Source of the DNA: Phaeodactylibacter luteus
GTDB lineage: Bacteria; Bacteroidota; Bacteroidia; Chitinophagales; Saprospiraceae
Direction: 5' to 3'
Assembly (NCBI RefSeq): GCF_007993045.1
Contig: NZ_VOOR01000018.1
Location: 45,933 to 109,932 of the forward strand
Length of the DNA: 64,000 nucleotides
Shown: positions 57,702 through 64,000 of the stretch, piece by piece
Layout of the letters: each line of letters starts with the position of its first letter
How positions within the stretch are numbered: position 1 is the stretch's first letter
Translations under genes and position numbers: made by a program
Notes under the pieces: model-generated
What the model was told of the DNA's origin: nothing
What the model saw: the letters and a program-made list of their open reading frames with translations, nothing else
The model's database searches: none

Positions 57702-58594
57702 ATCAGGCCGGAGGCTTGCAGCTGCGCGTACAAGGCCCGGTAGTTGGAATCGGTGATGGGCATGAGCGGGATGCGCGTTTCTTTGCTGCAGATGCCAAGC
57801 ATTTCGAGCACGCCTTTTATCCCTGCGGGGTTGCCATCTGCGTAGAGGAAGGGGTGCACAGGGTGGAGCGGGTCGTTCAGTTGCCGGGCTTTCCGCAGTT
57901 CGCCCGCCCTAGCGTGGCGGACCATGCCGGAGAAGGCTTTAGGGAAGGCATTGGCAATTACAGAAATCACGCCGGTAGCCCCGCAGGCGATCATAGGCAG
58001 TGTGAGGGGGTCTTCGCCAGACCAAACCTGGAAGTGTGGCGGCATATCTTTGATGATAGACATGGCCTGTGCTAAGTCTCCAGAAGCTTCCTTTACGGCG
58101 ATGAACTGCTCAGAGGCTTGGGCGAGGCGCAGTGTAGTAGCGGCTTCCACATTGGAGCTTGTCCGCCCTGGAACATTATAGATGATGACCGGGGCCGGGC
58201 TCGCCTCTGCCACAGCCATATAGTGCCGAAAGATGCCCTCCTGCGTAGGCTTGCTATAAGCTGGGCTGCTGGACATGATGGCAGCTACACCGTTGAGGTC
58301 ATAAACCTGCAGGGCGCGAGTCAGCTTTTCAGTATAGTTGCTGCCGAAAAGCCCGGCTACGACCGGCACCCGGCCCGCTGTCTTTTCTATCGTAAAAGTC
58401 AGGACGTCCCGGCATTCTTCCGGGCTTTGTGTAATCGCCTCTCCGGTAGTGCCTAGGGAGACGAGGAAATCGACGCCCCCGGCGATGGTGTGCTCGATCA
58501 GGCGCTCTAGGGCGGTATAATCGATGGCGTGATTGCGGAAAGGAGTGACAAGGGCTACCCCTGTGCCGCTAAGAAGGAAGCTGGGCTGGCTCAT
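57698..58594 (-). CDS. dapA: 4-hydroxy-tetrahydrodipicolinate synthase
   Basis: 298 residues forming a TIM barrel. Motifs: VALVTPFRNHAIDYTALERLIEHTIAGGVDFLVSLGTTGE, the Tyr in IIYNVPGRTSSN and the Schiff-base Lys in FIAVKEASGD. It condenses pyruvate with aspartate semialdehyde, the first step to lysine and to meso-diaminopimelate for the wall. The ATG overlaps the end of the DUF6913 gene by 26 nt, so it is translated from the accA-DUF6913-dapA run. Confidence 0.95.
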   Translation of the reverse strand: MSQPSFLLSGTGVALVTPFRNHAIDYTALERLIEHTIAGGVDFLVSLGTTGEAITQSPEECRDVLTFTIEKTAGRVPVVAGLFGSNYTEKLTRALQVYDLNGVAAIMSSSPAYSKPTQEGIFRHYMAVAEASPAPVIIYNVPGRTSSNVEAATTLRLAQASEQFIAVKEASGDLAQAMSIIKDMPPHFQVWSGEDPLTLPMIACGATGVISVIANAFPKAFSGMVRHARAGELRKARQLNDPLHPVHPFLYADGNPAGIKGVLEMLGICSKETRIPLMPITDSNYRALYAQLQASGLI

Positions 58595-59132
58595 TTTTGC
58601 GATTGGTTTTGTCGAGCAGGCTTTCCATGTTCGGTATGAAGCCTTTAAGGCCGGCGGAGGCAGGCACTTCGATCATTAAGTCGTAAGCATAGGTCAGCTC
58701 AGTAGACGGGCCCACTTTGAGGCTTGCACTGGAAAGGGCGCACAGGTAAGCCCGGCTGATGTCTTCGGAAAGGCTGAGGTCGAGCAAGATGTCAAAGGGC
58801 TCATTGCGGAAGGTATCGGCAGCTTCCCCTTTTGGGCGGTACAGCCAGTCTATATCTTTGGCTGTGAAGACGGGGAAGGCATATTCTTGGCCCTCCTGCT
58901 GTTGGGGGAGGAAGCCCAAGAGCTGCACTTGTTTTTTTTGGCTTCGCAGGCGCTCTGCATATTGCAAGACCTGCTTGCGCATATCGGGCTCACTGGCGTT
59001 AAAGAGGATGCCGATGCGTTTGGCGCTGCTCCAGGAGACCTGGCCTTTGGCGCTACGCTGCTGTTGGCGCTCCAGATGCTGCAGGAGCTTCTTGCGGTGC
59101 CAGCTCAGCCTCAGATTTGCGAACCACCCCAT
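58569..59132 (-). CDS. DUF6913 family protein
   Basis: 187 residues. It reads MGWFANLRLSWHRKKLLQHLERQQ..., KRIGILFNASEPDMRKQVLQYAERLRSQKKQVQLLGFLPQQ, DIDWLYRPKGEAADTFRNEPFDILLDLSLSEDISRAYLCALSSASLKVGPST and YDLMIEVPA. This is the layout of the DUF6913 family, confined to Bacteroidota and of unknown function. Its place between accA and dapA, with the 26-nt overlap with dapA, suggests cotranscription with lipid and wall precursor synthesis. The Cys/Ser-poor body lacks recognisable catalytic residues. Confidence 0.82.
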   Translation of the reverse strand: MGWFANLRLSWHRKKLLQHLERQQQRSAKGQVSWSSAKRIGILFNASEPDMRKQVLQYAERLRSQKKQVQLLGFLPQQQEGQEYAFPVFTAKDIDWLYRPKGEAADTFRNEPFDILLDLSLSEDISRAYLCALSSASLKVGPSTELTYAYDLMIEVPASAGLKGFIPNMESLLDKTNRKNEPAQLPS

Positions 59133-59189
59133 AGTAATGTGTTGTTTCTCTTTGTTTCCTGCTGTCAGCCCTTCGGGCTGAATCCTGAT

Positions 59190-60158
59190 CTATGAATTCG
59201 TACGGGCTTCTTCCTCGTAAACCCCAATTTTGGCGTATTTCTCGATACGGGCTTCGATGCGCTCTTCAGGCGTCATATCCTGTACTTCTGCTATGGCTTT
59301 TTTAATCTGGCGCTTCAGCAGTTTGGCCATTTCCTCAGGAGCGGTATGTGCTCCGCCTAAAGGCTCTTTGATGATGCCATCGATGATGCCGAACTCGTAC
59401 ATGTGGTCAGCGGTGAGCTTGAGGGCTTCGGCAGCCTGCTCCTTGTAGTCCCAGCTGCGCCAGAGGATAGAAGAGCAAGACTCTGGAGAAATGACCGAGT
59501 ACCAGGTGTTCTCCAACATATAAACGCGGTCGCCCAGCCCTATGCCGATAGCGCCCCCGGATGCCCCTTCGCCTATGACGGCGCAAACGACAGGGACTTT
59601 GAGCTGTGCCATTTCAAAGAGGTTGCGGGCGATGGCCTCTGCCTGCCCCCGCTCTTCTGCTTCCAGGCCGGGGAATGCGCCCGGGGTATCGATGAGGGTC
59701 ACTACAGGGTAGCCAAAGCGCTCGGCCAGCTTCATCAGGCGGAGGGCTTTGCGGTAGCCTTCCGGGTTGGCCATGCCGAAGTTGCGGTACTGCCGCATCT
59801 TAGTGTTCACCCCTTTCTGATGGCCGATGATGACTACCGTCTGCCCATCAAGGGAGCCCAGCCCCCCAACGATCGCCTTATCATCTGCATAGTAGCGGTC
59901 GCCGTGCAGTTCGATGAACTTGCGGCACATCTGCTGTATGTAATATAAGGTATAAGGGCGTTCCGGGTGGCGGGAGAGCTGTACCTTCTGCCACCCAGTG
60001 AGATTGCTGTAAATCTCTTTGCGTTTATTCTTGATCCTGTTTTCCAGTTCGCGGGCCATCTCCGTGACATCAATATCACCTTCGCTGCCGACTTGCTGAA
60101 TCTTTTCGAGCTGTTCGTACAAACTCTCGAGGGGCTTTTCGAATTCCAGGAAAACCAT
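59190..60158 (-). CDS. accA: Acetyl-CoA carboxylase carboxyltransferase subunit alpha
   Basis: 322 residues, the usual AccA size. N-terminal coiled-coil helix ([19 protein letters not shown]), then the crotonase-type core: [58 protein letters not shown] and [41 protein letters not shown]. With AccD it transfers the carboxyl group from biotin to acetyl-CoA to make malonyl-CoA for fatty-acid synthesis. The usual zinc ribbon is in AccD, encoded elsewhere. First gene of the accA-DUF6913-dapA run; a likely -7 box TACTTTTG is the complement of 60291-60298. Confidence 0.96.
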   Translation of the reverse strand: MVFLEFEKPLESLYEQLEKIQQVGSEGDIDVTEMARELENRIKNKRKEIYSNLTGWQKVQLSRHPERPYTLYYIQQMCRKFIELHGDRYYADDKAIVGGLGSLDGQTVVIIGHQKGVNTKMRQYRNFGMANPEGYRKALRLMKLAERFGYPVVTLIDTPGAFPGLEAEERGQAEAIARNLFEMAQLKVPVVCAVIGEGASGGAIGIGLGDRVYMLENTWYSVISPESCSSILWRSWDYKEQAAEALKLTADHMYEFGIIDGIIKEPLGGAHTAPEEMAKLLKRQIKKAIAEVQDMTPEERIEARIEKYAKIGVYEEEARTNS

Positions 60159-60359
60159 AAATCTTTGCTTTTGAAGCAGCCGGAGCTGCTCTTTTCAGTT
60201 TGATGATGGCCCTCGTGCCGGTTCTCGCTTGGCAGGCGGGCTACACGCTCCAGAGCTTAACGCTTTCCTTATCAGGATAGTTGAGCGGCACAAAAGTAGC
60301 CAAAAGCCGACACAGAAGCACAGGCAGGAATTTTTTTTTAAGTTTTTTTACCCTAGGTA

Positions 60360-60390
60360 TTGCACGGAATAAATATCGCGCTTATATTTG
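60360..60390 (+). promoter_or_regulatory. Promoter of the tRNA-Asp gene
   Basis: TTG (60360-60362), a 20-nt spacer and TATATTTG (60383-60390) fit the Bacteroidota promoter; transcription would start near 60397, some 95 nt before the tRNA. A run of T's and A's lies upstream, as in stable-RNA promoters. The rest of the ~330-nt gap between accA and the tRNA holds only the accA promoter. Confidence 0.7.
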
Positions 60391-60490
60391 CAATCGCAAC
60401 AAAGGAACAGCAACGCTGAGTGTTGCAAAAACAGGGCAAAAGCGCCCTAAGTATAAATAAAGAAGCAGCTTATGCTGCTCAAAGAATCAA

Positions 60491-60564
60491 GGTCCGGTAG
60501 TTCAGTTGGTTAGAATACATGCCTGTCACGCATGGGGTCGCGGGTTCGAGTCCCGTCCGGACCG
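60491..60564 (+). tRNA. tRNA-Asp (GTC)
   Basis: 74 nt. Acceptor stem GGTCCGG pairs with CCGGACC, discriminator G. D-arm around TAGTTCAGTTGGTTAGA, anticodon loop CTGTCAC with anticodon GTC on the CATGC/GCATG stem, and T-arm GCGGGTTCGAGTCCCGT. Its 3' end is a probable attachment site: an integrase gene follows after 209 nt and base composition falls sharply beyond this point. A duplicated 3' tRNA tail (attR) would lie outside the window. Confidence 0.95.
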
Positions 60565-60608
60565 CTCAGCATTGTTGAGACTTTTACAGTCAATCAATGA
60601 CAAGTTTA

Positions 60609-60642
60609 GACAAATAGCTCTGATTTTATCAGGGCTATTGTC
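60609..60642 (+). terminator. Hairpin after the tRNA-Asp
   Basis: GACAAATAGCTCTGAT pairs with ATCAGGGCTATTGTC around a TTT loop, with one mismatch and one bulge. It lies 44 nt past the tRNA inside the incoming element. It could end the tRNA transcript or be part of the element's attachment structure. Confidence 0.5.
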
Positions 60643-60773
60643 ATTTTAGGGCTTGGCATGAGTGGACAAATACGGACAAACGAGGACGTTTGATTTTTGC
60701 ACTCATTTTTGCACCAAAAAAGTATGGATGGGCCACCGTCTGTCAGTTGATTCTTAACTAAGATTGATGACAG

Positions 60774-62018
60774 ATGAAATCTATTTCTTTTCGGGCAATG
60801 CATAGCTCCGAGCGTAAAAAGCGCTTGAACAAGGATGGGAATGGTGTGGTATGGATCTACGCCTATCAATGCAGCGAAAGCGGAAAGCCACAGCAGAAGT
60901 ATTTCTCTACGGATGTCTACGTACGTCCCGATCAATGGGATAAGAAAAGTAGGCAGGTAAAAGACCACCCAAACGCCCTGGCTTATAACTCACTCATTAA
61001 CCGGAAAATGTCTGAGCTTATGGAGTATCAGGTTGGCATGGTTAATGAACGTCACGGGGCGCATGTGCCGCTTCGGGAATTCCACGAGCAATTTACAGCT
61101 ACCGGTGGGCAGAAGCTATCTTTCACTGCTTTTTACAAAATGACTGCCCAACAGCGGAAAGAAATTTCCCACGCCACTAGGCAGACTCAGCTCAATACCT
61201 TAAATCACTGGCGGACAGCTGTGGGTGAGGTTTCCTTCAATGAGTTGGATTACCAGGTACTGGACGCATTCCATCAGTATCTGCTCGGCGAAGAGAAGGA
61301 GCTTACAACGATTGATAAATACCACCGCCATGTCAAGACCTACATCAATATAGCGATCAACAAGGGGTATGTAAAATCTGGTATAAATCCTTATAGCCGG
61401 TTCAAATATGATAAGGGAAGCTCAAAGCCCAGAGACTTCCTGCGTTTAGAGGAACTCAAGCTGCTGGAAGAAATGGATACAAGCAGAATAACCAAGAAGC
61501 AAGAGAGGGCTCGGGATTTCTTTCTACTGATGGCATTTACAGGCCTGCGTTTCAGCGATGCCGTCGCCATGAAGCCCCGGAACATCACCAAGACGCAGAA
61601 AGGGTACTATTACAGTGCCCTCATGGTAAAGAATCAGCGGCGGAAAAAGAAGGAAATTAACCTCCCATTGTACGCATTCTTCCATTTCAAAGATGAAGAA
61701 GAGAGCCGGGCACAACGATGGATAAAAATTTGCTTGGAGAAATACGGAAAAAAAACCAATAAGGCTCTGTTTGAAGGGTTAACCAACCAAGATGCAAACG
61801 AGAACATCAAAAAAGTAGCTGAAGCGGCGGGGCTCGATAAGCACCTATCGTGCCATGTAGGGCGACATTCCTTCGGGACCAATATGGCCGTGAAAGTGCC
61901 AATCCCCACATTGCAAAGCTATATGGGACATGACAAGATAGACACAACCATGCATTATGTCAAAATGAGCAAGAAGATCCAGGATGAAGTCATAGAGCGG
62001 ATCCGCTGGGAAAACTAA
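60774..62018 (+). CDS. Tyrosine recombinase (Bacteroidetes-type integrase)
   Basis: 414 residues. N-terminal arm-binding domain (about 1-90, ISFRAMHSSERKKRLNKDGNGVVWIYAYQCSESGK...YFSTDVYVRPDQWDKKSRQ), SAM-like core-binding domain (about 110-205), and C-terminal catalytic domain with Arg in AFTGLRFSDAV (about 257), Lys in VKNQRRKKKEINL, His-x2-Arg in CHVGRHSFGTNMA (about 360), His in YMGHDKIDTTMHY and the nucleophile Tyr in HYVKMS (about 394). All catalytic residues are intact. Next to a tRNA-Asp, it is expected to insert the element at the 3' end of that gene. The ATG at 60774 and one at 60798 are both possible. Confidence 0.92.
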   Translation: MKSISFRAMHSSERKKRLNKDGNGVVWIYAYQCSESGKPQQKYFSTDVYVRPDQWDKKSRQVKDHPNALAYNSLINRKMSELMEYQVGMVNERHGAHVPLREFHEQFTATGGQKLSFTAFYKMTAQQRKEISHATRQTQLNTLNHWRTAVGEVSFNELDYQVLDAFHQYLLGEEKELTTIDKYHRHVKTYINIAINKGYVKSGINPYSRFKYDKGSSKPRDFLRLEELKLLEEMDTSRITKKQERARDFFLLMAFTGLRFSDAVAMKPRNITKTQKGYYYSALMVKNQRRKKKEINLPLYAFFHFKDEEESRAQRWIKICLEKYGKKTNKALFEGLTNQDANENIKKVAEAAGLDKHLSCHVGRHSFGTNMAVKVPIPTLQSYMGHDKIDTTMHYVKMSKKIQDEVIERIRWEN

Positions 62019-62024
62019 GCAGGT

Positions 62025-62858
62025 ATGAAATCCAAAAAAGCGAGAAAAGTCAGCTTTAAGCTATTCCTTCACAAAACTGCTTCCCGGGAAGAGAGTGGCT
62101 TCTACCCCGTATACCTAAGGATTACCTACAACCGGCAGAATACTAAAGTCCCTGACGTACTACTAGACAATCACTATTTGATGTGGAAGGAAGAGGACTT
62201 GGAAAACTTCCAAAACAACAATATGACTCCCCAAATCAGGGAGCAGTCCAAGTATCTTAATCGGTCTCTGGAGTTTTATGAAAAAATCATCCGCCACGAA
62301 GATCCTGAAGGTGATGAAGAATATACTGTAATCGGAATAGGCGATCGTGCGCGTTTCTACAGGAAGAATGTAATAAATGACTTGTCGTTTTACCTGGAAT
62401 ACCTGGAAAAGTTGGAGTTTGAGCAGCTATTTAGCGCAAAGCAAATTCCAGAAGTCTATCCGGAGTGGACTTTCCCTGACAAGCTAATTGAGCTGAAAGA
62501 CAAGGTTTCCGAAGGCTTCAAAAGGCTACACGAACTCCATGCGCTGCTTTCACTTTATGAAATGGACTACTACAATGGCTACAAGACCGATTATATCTTA
62601 GGTGGGACGTATTACCATTGGATTATTGATGGTGGAATGGATCGCTTTAAGCAGTTTCTAAACGCCTACTTTGGTTCCAAGGAACGACTTGATGAGCGCT
62701 ATCTATCAGAAACCCTCAGCAGGGAAGATAAAACGATCGTTGAAAGGCAGCTGGCAACCGTACTGGAGCATTTGCCGCCACAGGAAAAATATACTCCTCT
62801 TTACCTCTCTATTATCACAAACCACTGTGAGAAGGTGGCGGATAGGGATTTGCAATAG
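62025..62858 (+). CDS. Unknown protein with integrase arm-like N-terminal domain, no catalytic domain
   Basis: 277 residues, starting 6 nt after the integrase stop and so probably cotranscribed. The first ~55 residues (KVSFKLFLHKTASREESGFYPVYLRITYNRQNTKVPD...YLMWKEEDLENF) have the strand pattern of integrase arm-type DNA-binding domains. The remaining ~220 residues are mostly helical and charged (SLEFYEKIIRHEDPEGDEE, ELHALLSLYEMDYYNGYKTDYILGG) and lack the Arg/His/Tyr signature of recombinases. Possible roles are an excision factor or a competitor of integrase at arm sites. No known family was recognised. Confidence 0.6.
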   Translation: MKSKKARKVSFKLFLHKTASREESGFYPVYLRITYNRQNTKVPDVLLDNHYLMWKEEDLENFQNNNMTPQIREQSKYLNRSLEFYEKIIRHEDPEGDEEYTVIGIGDRARFYRKNVINDLSFYLEYLEKLEFEQLFSAKQIPEVYPEWTFPDKLIELKDKVSEGFKRLHELHALLSLYEMDYYNGYKTDYILGGTYYHWIIDGGMDRFKQFLNAYFGSKERLDERYLSETLSREDKTIVERQLATVLEHLPPQEKYTPLYLSIITNHCEKVADRDLQ

Positions 62859-62888
62859 TATGAGACACGTAAATGGAAACTACTAACA

Positions 62889-64000
62889 ATGGGAGTTAGA
62901 ATTCAAAAAAATGCTCAGGGCTTGCTAGCCAAAGTCTATGAGGAAATATGCAATCATAGAGAAAACCAGAGAATCAAAGCCGAACTATATGCACCTCATT
63001 TCAATCCGTTGGATTTTATAAAAATGGGAGAGAATAAGGTGTCTGAAATATTGGCATTTCTTCTGTCTCCAACTGCAAAACACGGACAGGGCACCTTGTT
63101 TTTAGAAGGATTCTTGAAGAGTCTAGATTCAAAAATCCCAGAATTTACGCTGGATTCAGTAGAAGTTTTCACAGAGTACCGCACATTAGGTGCTCGAAGA
63201 ATTGACATCCTTATCAAACTTGATACCTTCTGGATAGGGATAGAAAACAAACTATTTGAGCACACTTCAGACCAGAAAGACCAACTTGAAGACTACGCCA
63301 CATTCCTCGATTCTATGGGAAACGGTAACTTTTTGCTTCTCTACCTTGCACCAATAAAGAAGGGTATTCCTAAGCATAGCCTTTCTTTAAAGCGGCAAAA
63401 GGAACTAGGTAAAGCCAACCAACTGGAAACGATAAATTATCTAGAGAACATACTGCCTGAATTAGAGGTCTTTAAGGAAAAGTGCAAGCCCCTAAAAATC
63501 AAGTTTTTTGTCGCCGACTTCAAATCTAAATTAGAACAAATTGTTATGGGTATTTACTCCAGTGAAGAATCAGATATCTTACGGCAAACTATACTGTCTT
63601 CCAATGAAAACATGGAAGCGGCCTTTTTAATCGGTAATGTCTTACCTAAGCTAAAGGAAAGTCTCAAAAAGAAATTGGCTAGGCAATTAGATGAGCTTAG
63701 GAAGGAGTTGGGGCTTTCAGGGAATGGATTTCGATTTTCGATGGATAATTTAGGCAACTACTATGCCTTCCTGAATTTTGAAGACGGTGGGCTTACTTAT
63801 GGAGTAATCAGAGATAAGAAAGACCCGCTAAAGAGATCTTTTCCAGCTTTAAACAGGCTTCAGAATATGGATTGGAACACCTCAGAATGGTGCCCGATAT
63901 GGCGATTTCTTTACGAGGGGATTGAACATGATTTTCAGCTGTGGAGGGATATTCATACAGGAGAATTACGCAATACAATCAGATTGTTTCTTAAAGATTT
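62889..64000 (+). CDS. PD-(D/E)XK nuclease family protein, 3' end outside window
   Basis: The frame runs from ATG 62889 to the last base with no stop (370 residues seen). Early part: NPLDFIKMGENKVSEILAFLLSPTAKHGQGTLFLEGFLK, then the nuclease core VFTEYRTLGARRIDILIKLDTFWIGIENKLFEHTSDQKDQLEDYATFL. Asp in RIDILI and Glu-x-Lys in IENK form the D...ExK metal site, typical of the PD-(D/E)XK superfamily (PDDEXK_4-like). Such proteins occur in restriction, repair and phage-defence loci. It lies within the integrated element and has a low-GC base composition. The C-terminal part (EFEDGGLTYGVIRDK and on) has no assignment. Confidence 0.8.
   Translation, partial: MGVRIQKNAQGLLAKVYEEICNHRENQRIKAELYAPHFNPLDFIKMGENKVSEILAFLLSPTAKHGQGTLFLEGFLKSLDSKIPEFTLDSVEVFTEYRTLGARRIDILIKLDTFWIGIENKLFEHTSDQKDQLEDYATFLDSMGNGNFLLLYLAPIKKGIPKHSLSLKRQKELGKANQLETINYLENILPELEVFKEKCKPLKIKFFVADFKSKLEQIVMGIYSSEESDILRQTILSSNENMEAAFLIGNVLPKLKESLKKKLARQLDELRKELGLSGNGFRFSMDNLGNYYAFLNFEDGGLTYGVIRDKKDPLKRSFPALNRLQNMDWNTSEWCPIWRFLYEGIEHDFQLWRDIHTGELRNTIRLFLKD

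Noticed and set aside
60606..60968. A minus-strand frame between the tRNA and the integrase
   Set aside because: It overlaps the integrase start, shows no known motif and lies over the hairpin region after the tRNA.
62025..62858. An RteC-type regulator, common beside Bacteroidetes integrases
   Set aside because: I could not see the RteC pattern, and the N-terminus looks like an integrase arm domain instead. Not certain; an HMM search would decide.

Overview
The window looks like chromosome of a Bacteroidota bacterium, probably from the Saprospiria (Lewinella/Phaeodactylibacter-like) side of the phylum. The reasons are type IX secretion (T9SS) C-terminal sorting domains on giant surface proteins, promoters of the Bacteroidota form TTG-N20-TAnnTTTG, a DUF1501/DUF1800 pair, DUF4837, DUF6913, a DPP-IV-type S9 peptidase and a Bacteroidetes-type tyrosine recombinase. 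The first 60.5 kb are GC-rich by eye. The last 3.4 kb, beyond a tRNA-Asp, are clearly AT-richer and begin an integrated element that runs off the right edge.

Layout. 1-15.8 kb: a secreted-protein block. It holds the 3' end of a giant T9SS protein, three tandem paralogous signal-peptide proteins with phage-tail-collar-like C-termini, a 2297-residue LamG-containing T9SS protein that is a paralog of the first, and a 1518-residue T9SS protein with eight HYR-like repeats. 15.9-24.7 kb: cytochrome c, S9 dipeptidyl peptidase, SemiSWEET, a short-chain-acyl-CoA-type XRE regulator, a LysM lytic transglycosylase, a class-C beta-lactamase-fold protein that has lost its catalytic residues, and a K+ channel. 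24.7-34.7 kb: adenylate cyclase, AlkB-type alkane monooxygenase, ferredoxin reductase, VanX-like dipeptidase, MoxR ATPase, DUF4837 lipoprotein, sigma factor and anti-sigma-like protein. 35-53 kb: M42 peptidase, metal-binding lipoprotein, NAD-dependent reductase, lgt, DUF1501/DUF1800, csaA-ogt, a hydrolase, aldehyde dehydrogenase, aspS, phnA-like, HGSNAT-like acyltransferase, and a TetR regulator divergent from two tiny membrane proteins. 54-60.2 kb: two more lytic transglycosylases, MoaD-like protein, and the run accA-DUF6913-dapA. 60.5-64 kb: tRNA-Asp, integrase, a protein with an integrase-arm-like N-terminus, and a PD-(D/E)XK nuclease cut by the window end.

Non-coding structure is rich. 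A ~130-bp dispersed repeat (here called R130) occurs six times, always between genes. A second family consists of 169-bp, CTAG-bounded elements with terminal inverted repeats (MITE-like). There are two inverted copies of one type and one copy of a related type. These abut R130 at a fixed junction, 12 nt after a conserved GCGCTAG. Two matched palindromes over the TetR divergent promoter, and a perfect palindrome in the promoter of the XRE regulator, look like operators.

The best candidates for undescribed biology are the tail-collar triplet embedded in a T9SS operon, the composite R130/CTAG element family, the TetR/two-membrane-protein unit, and the cargo next to the tRNA-Asp integrase.
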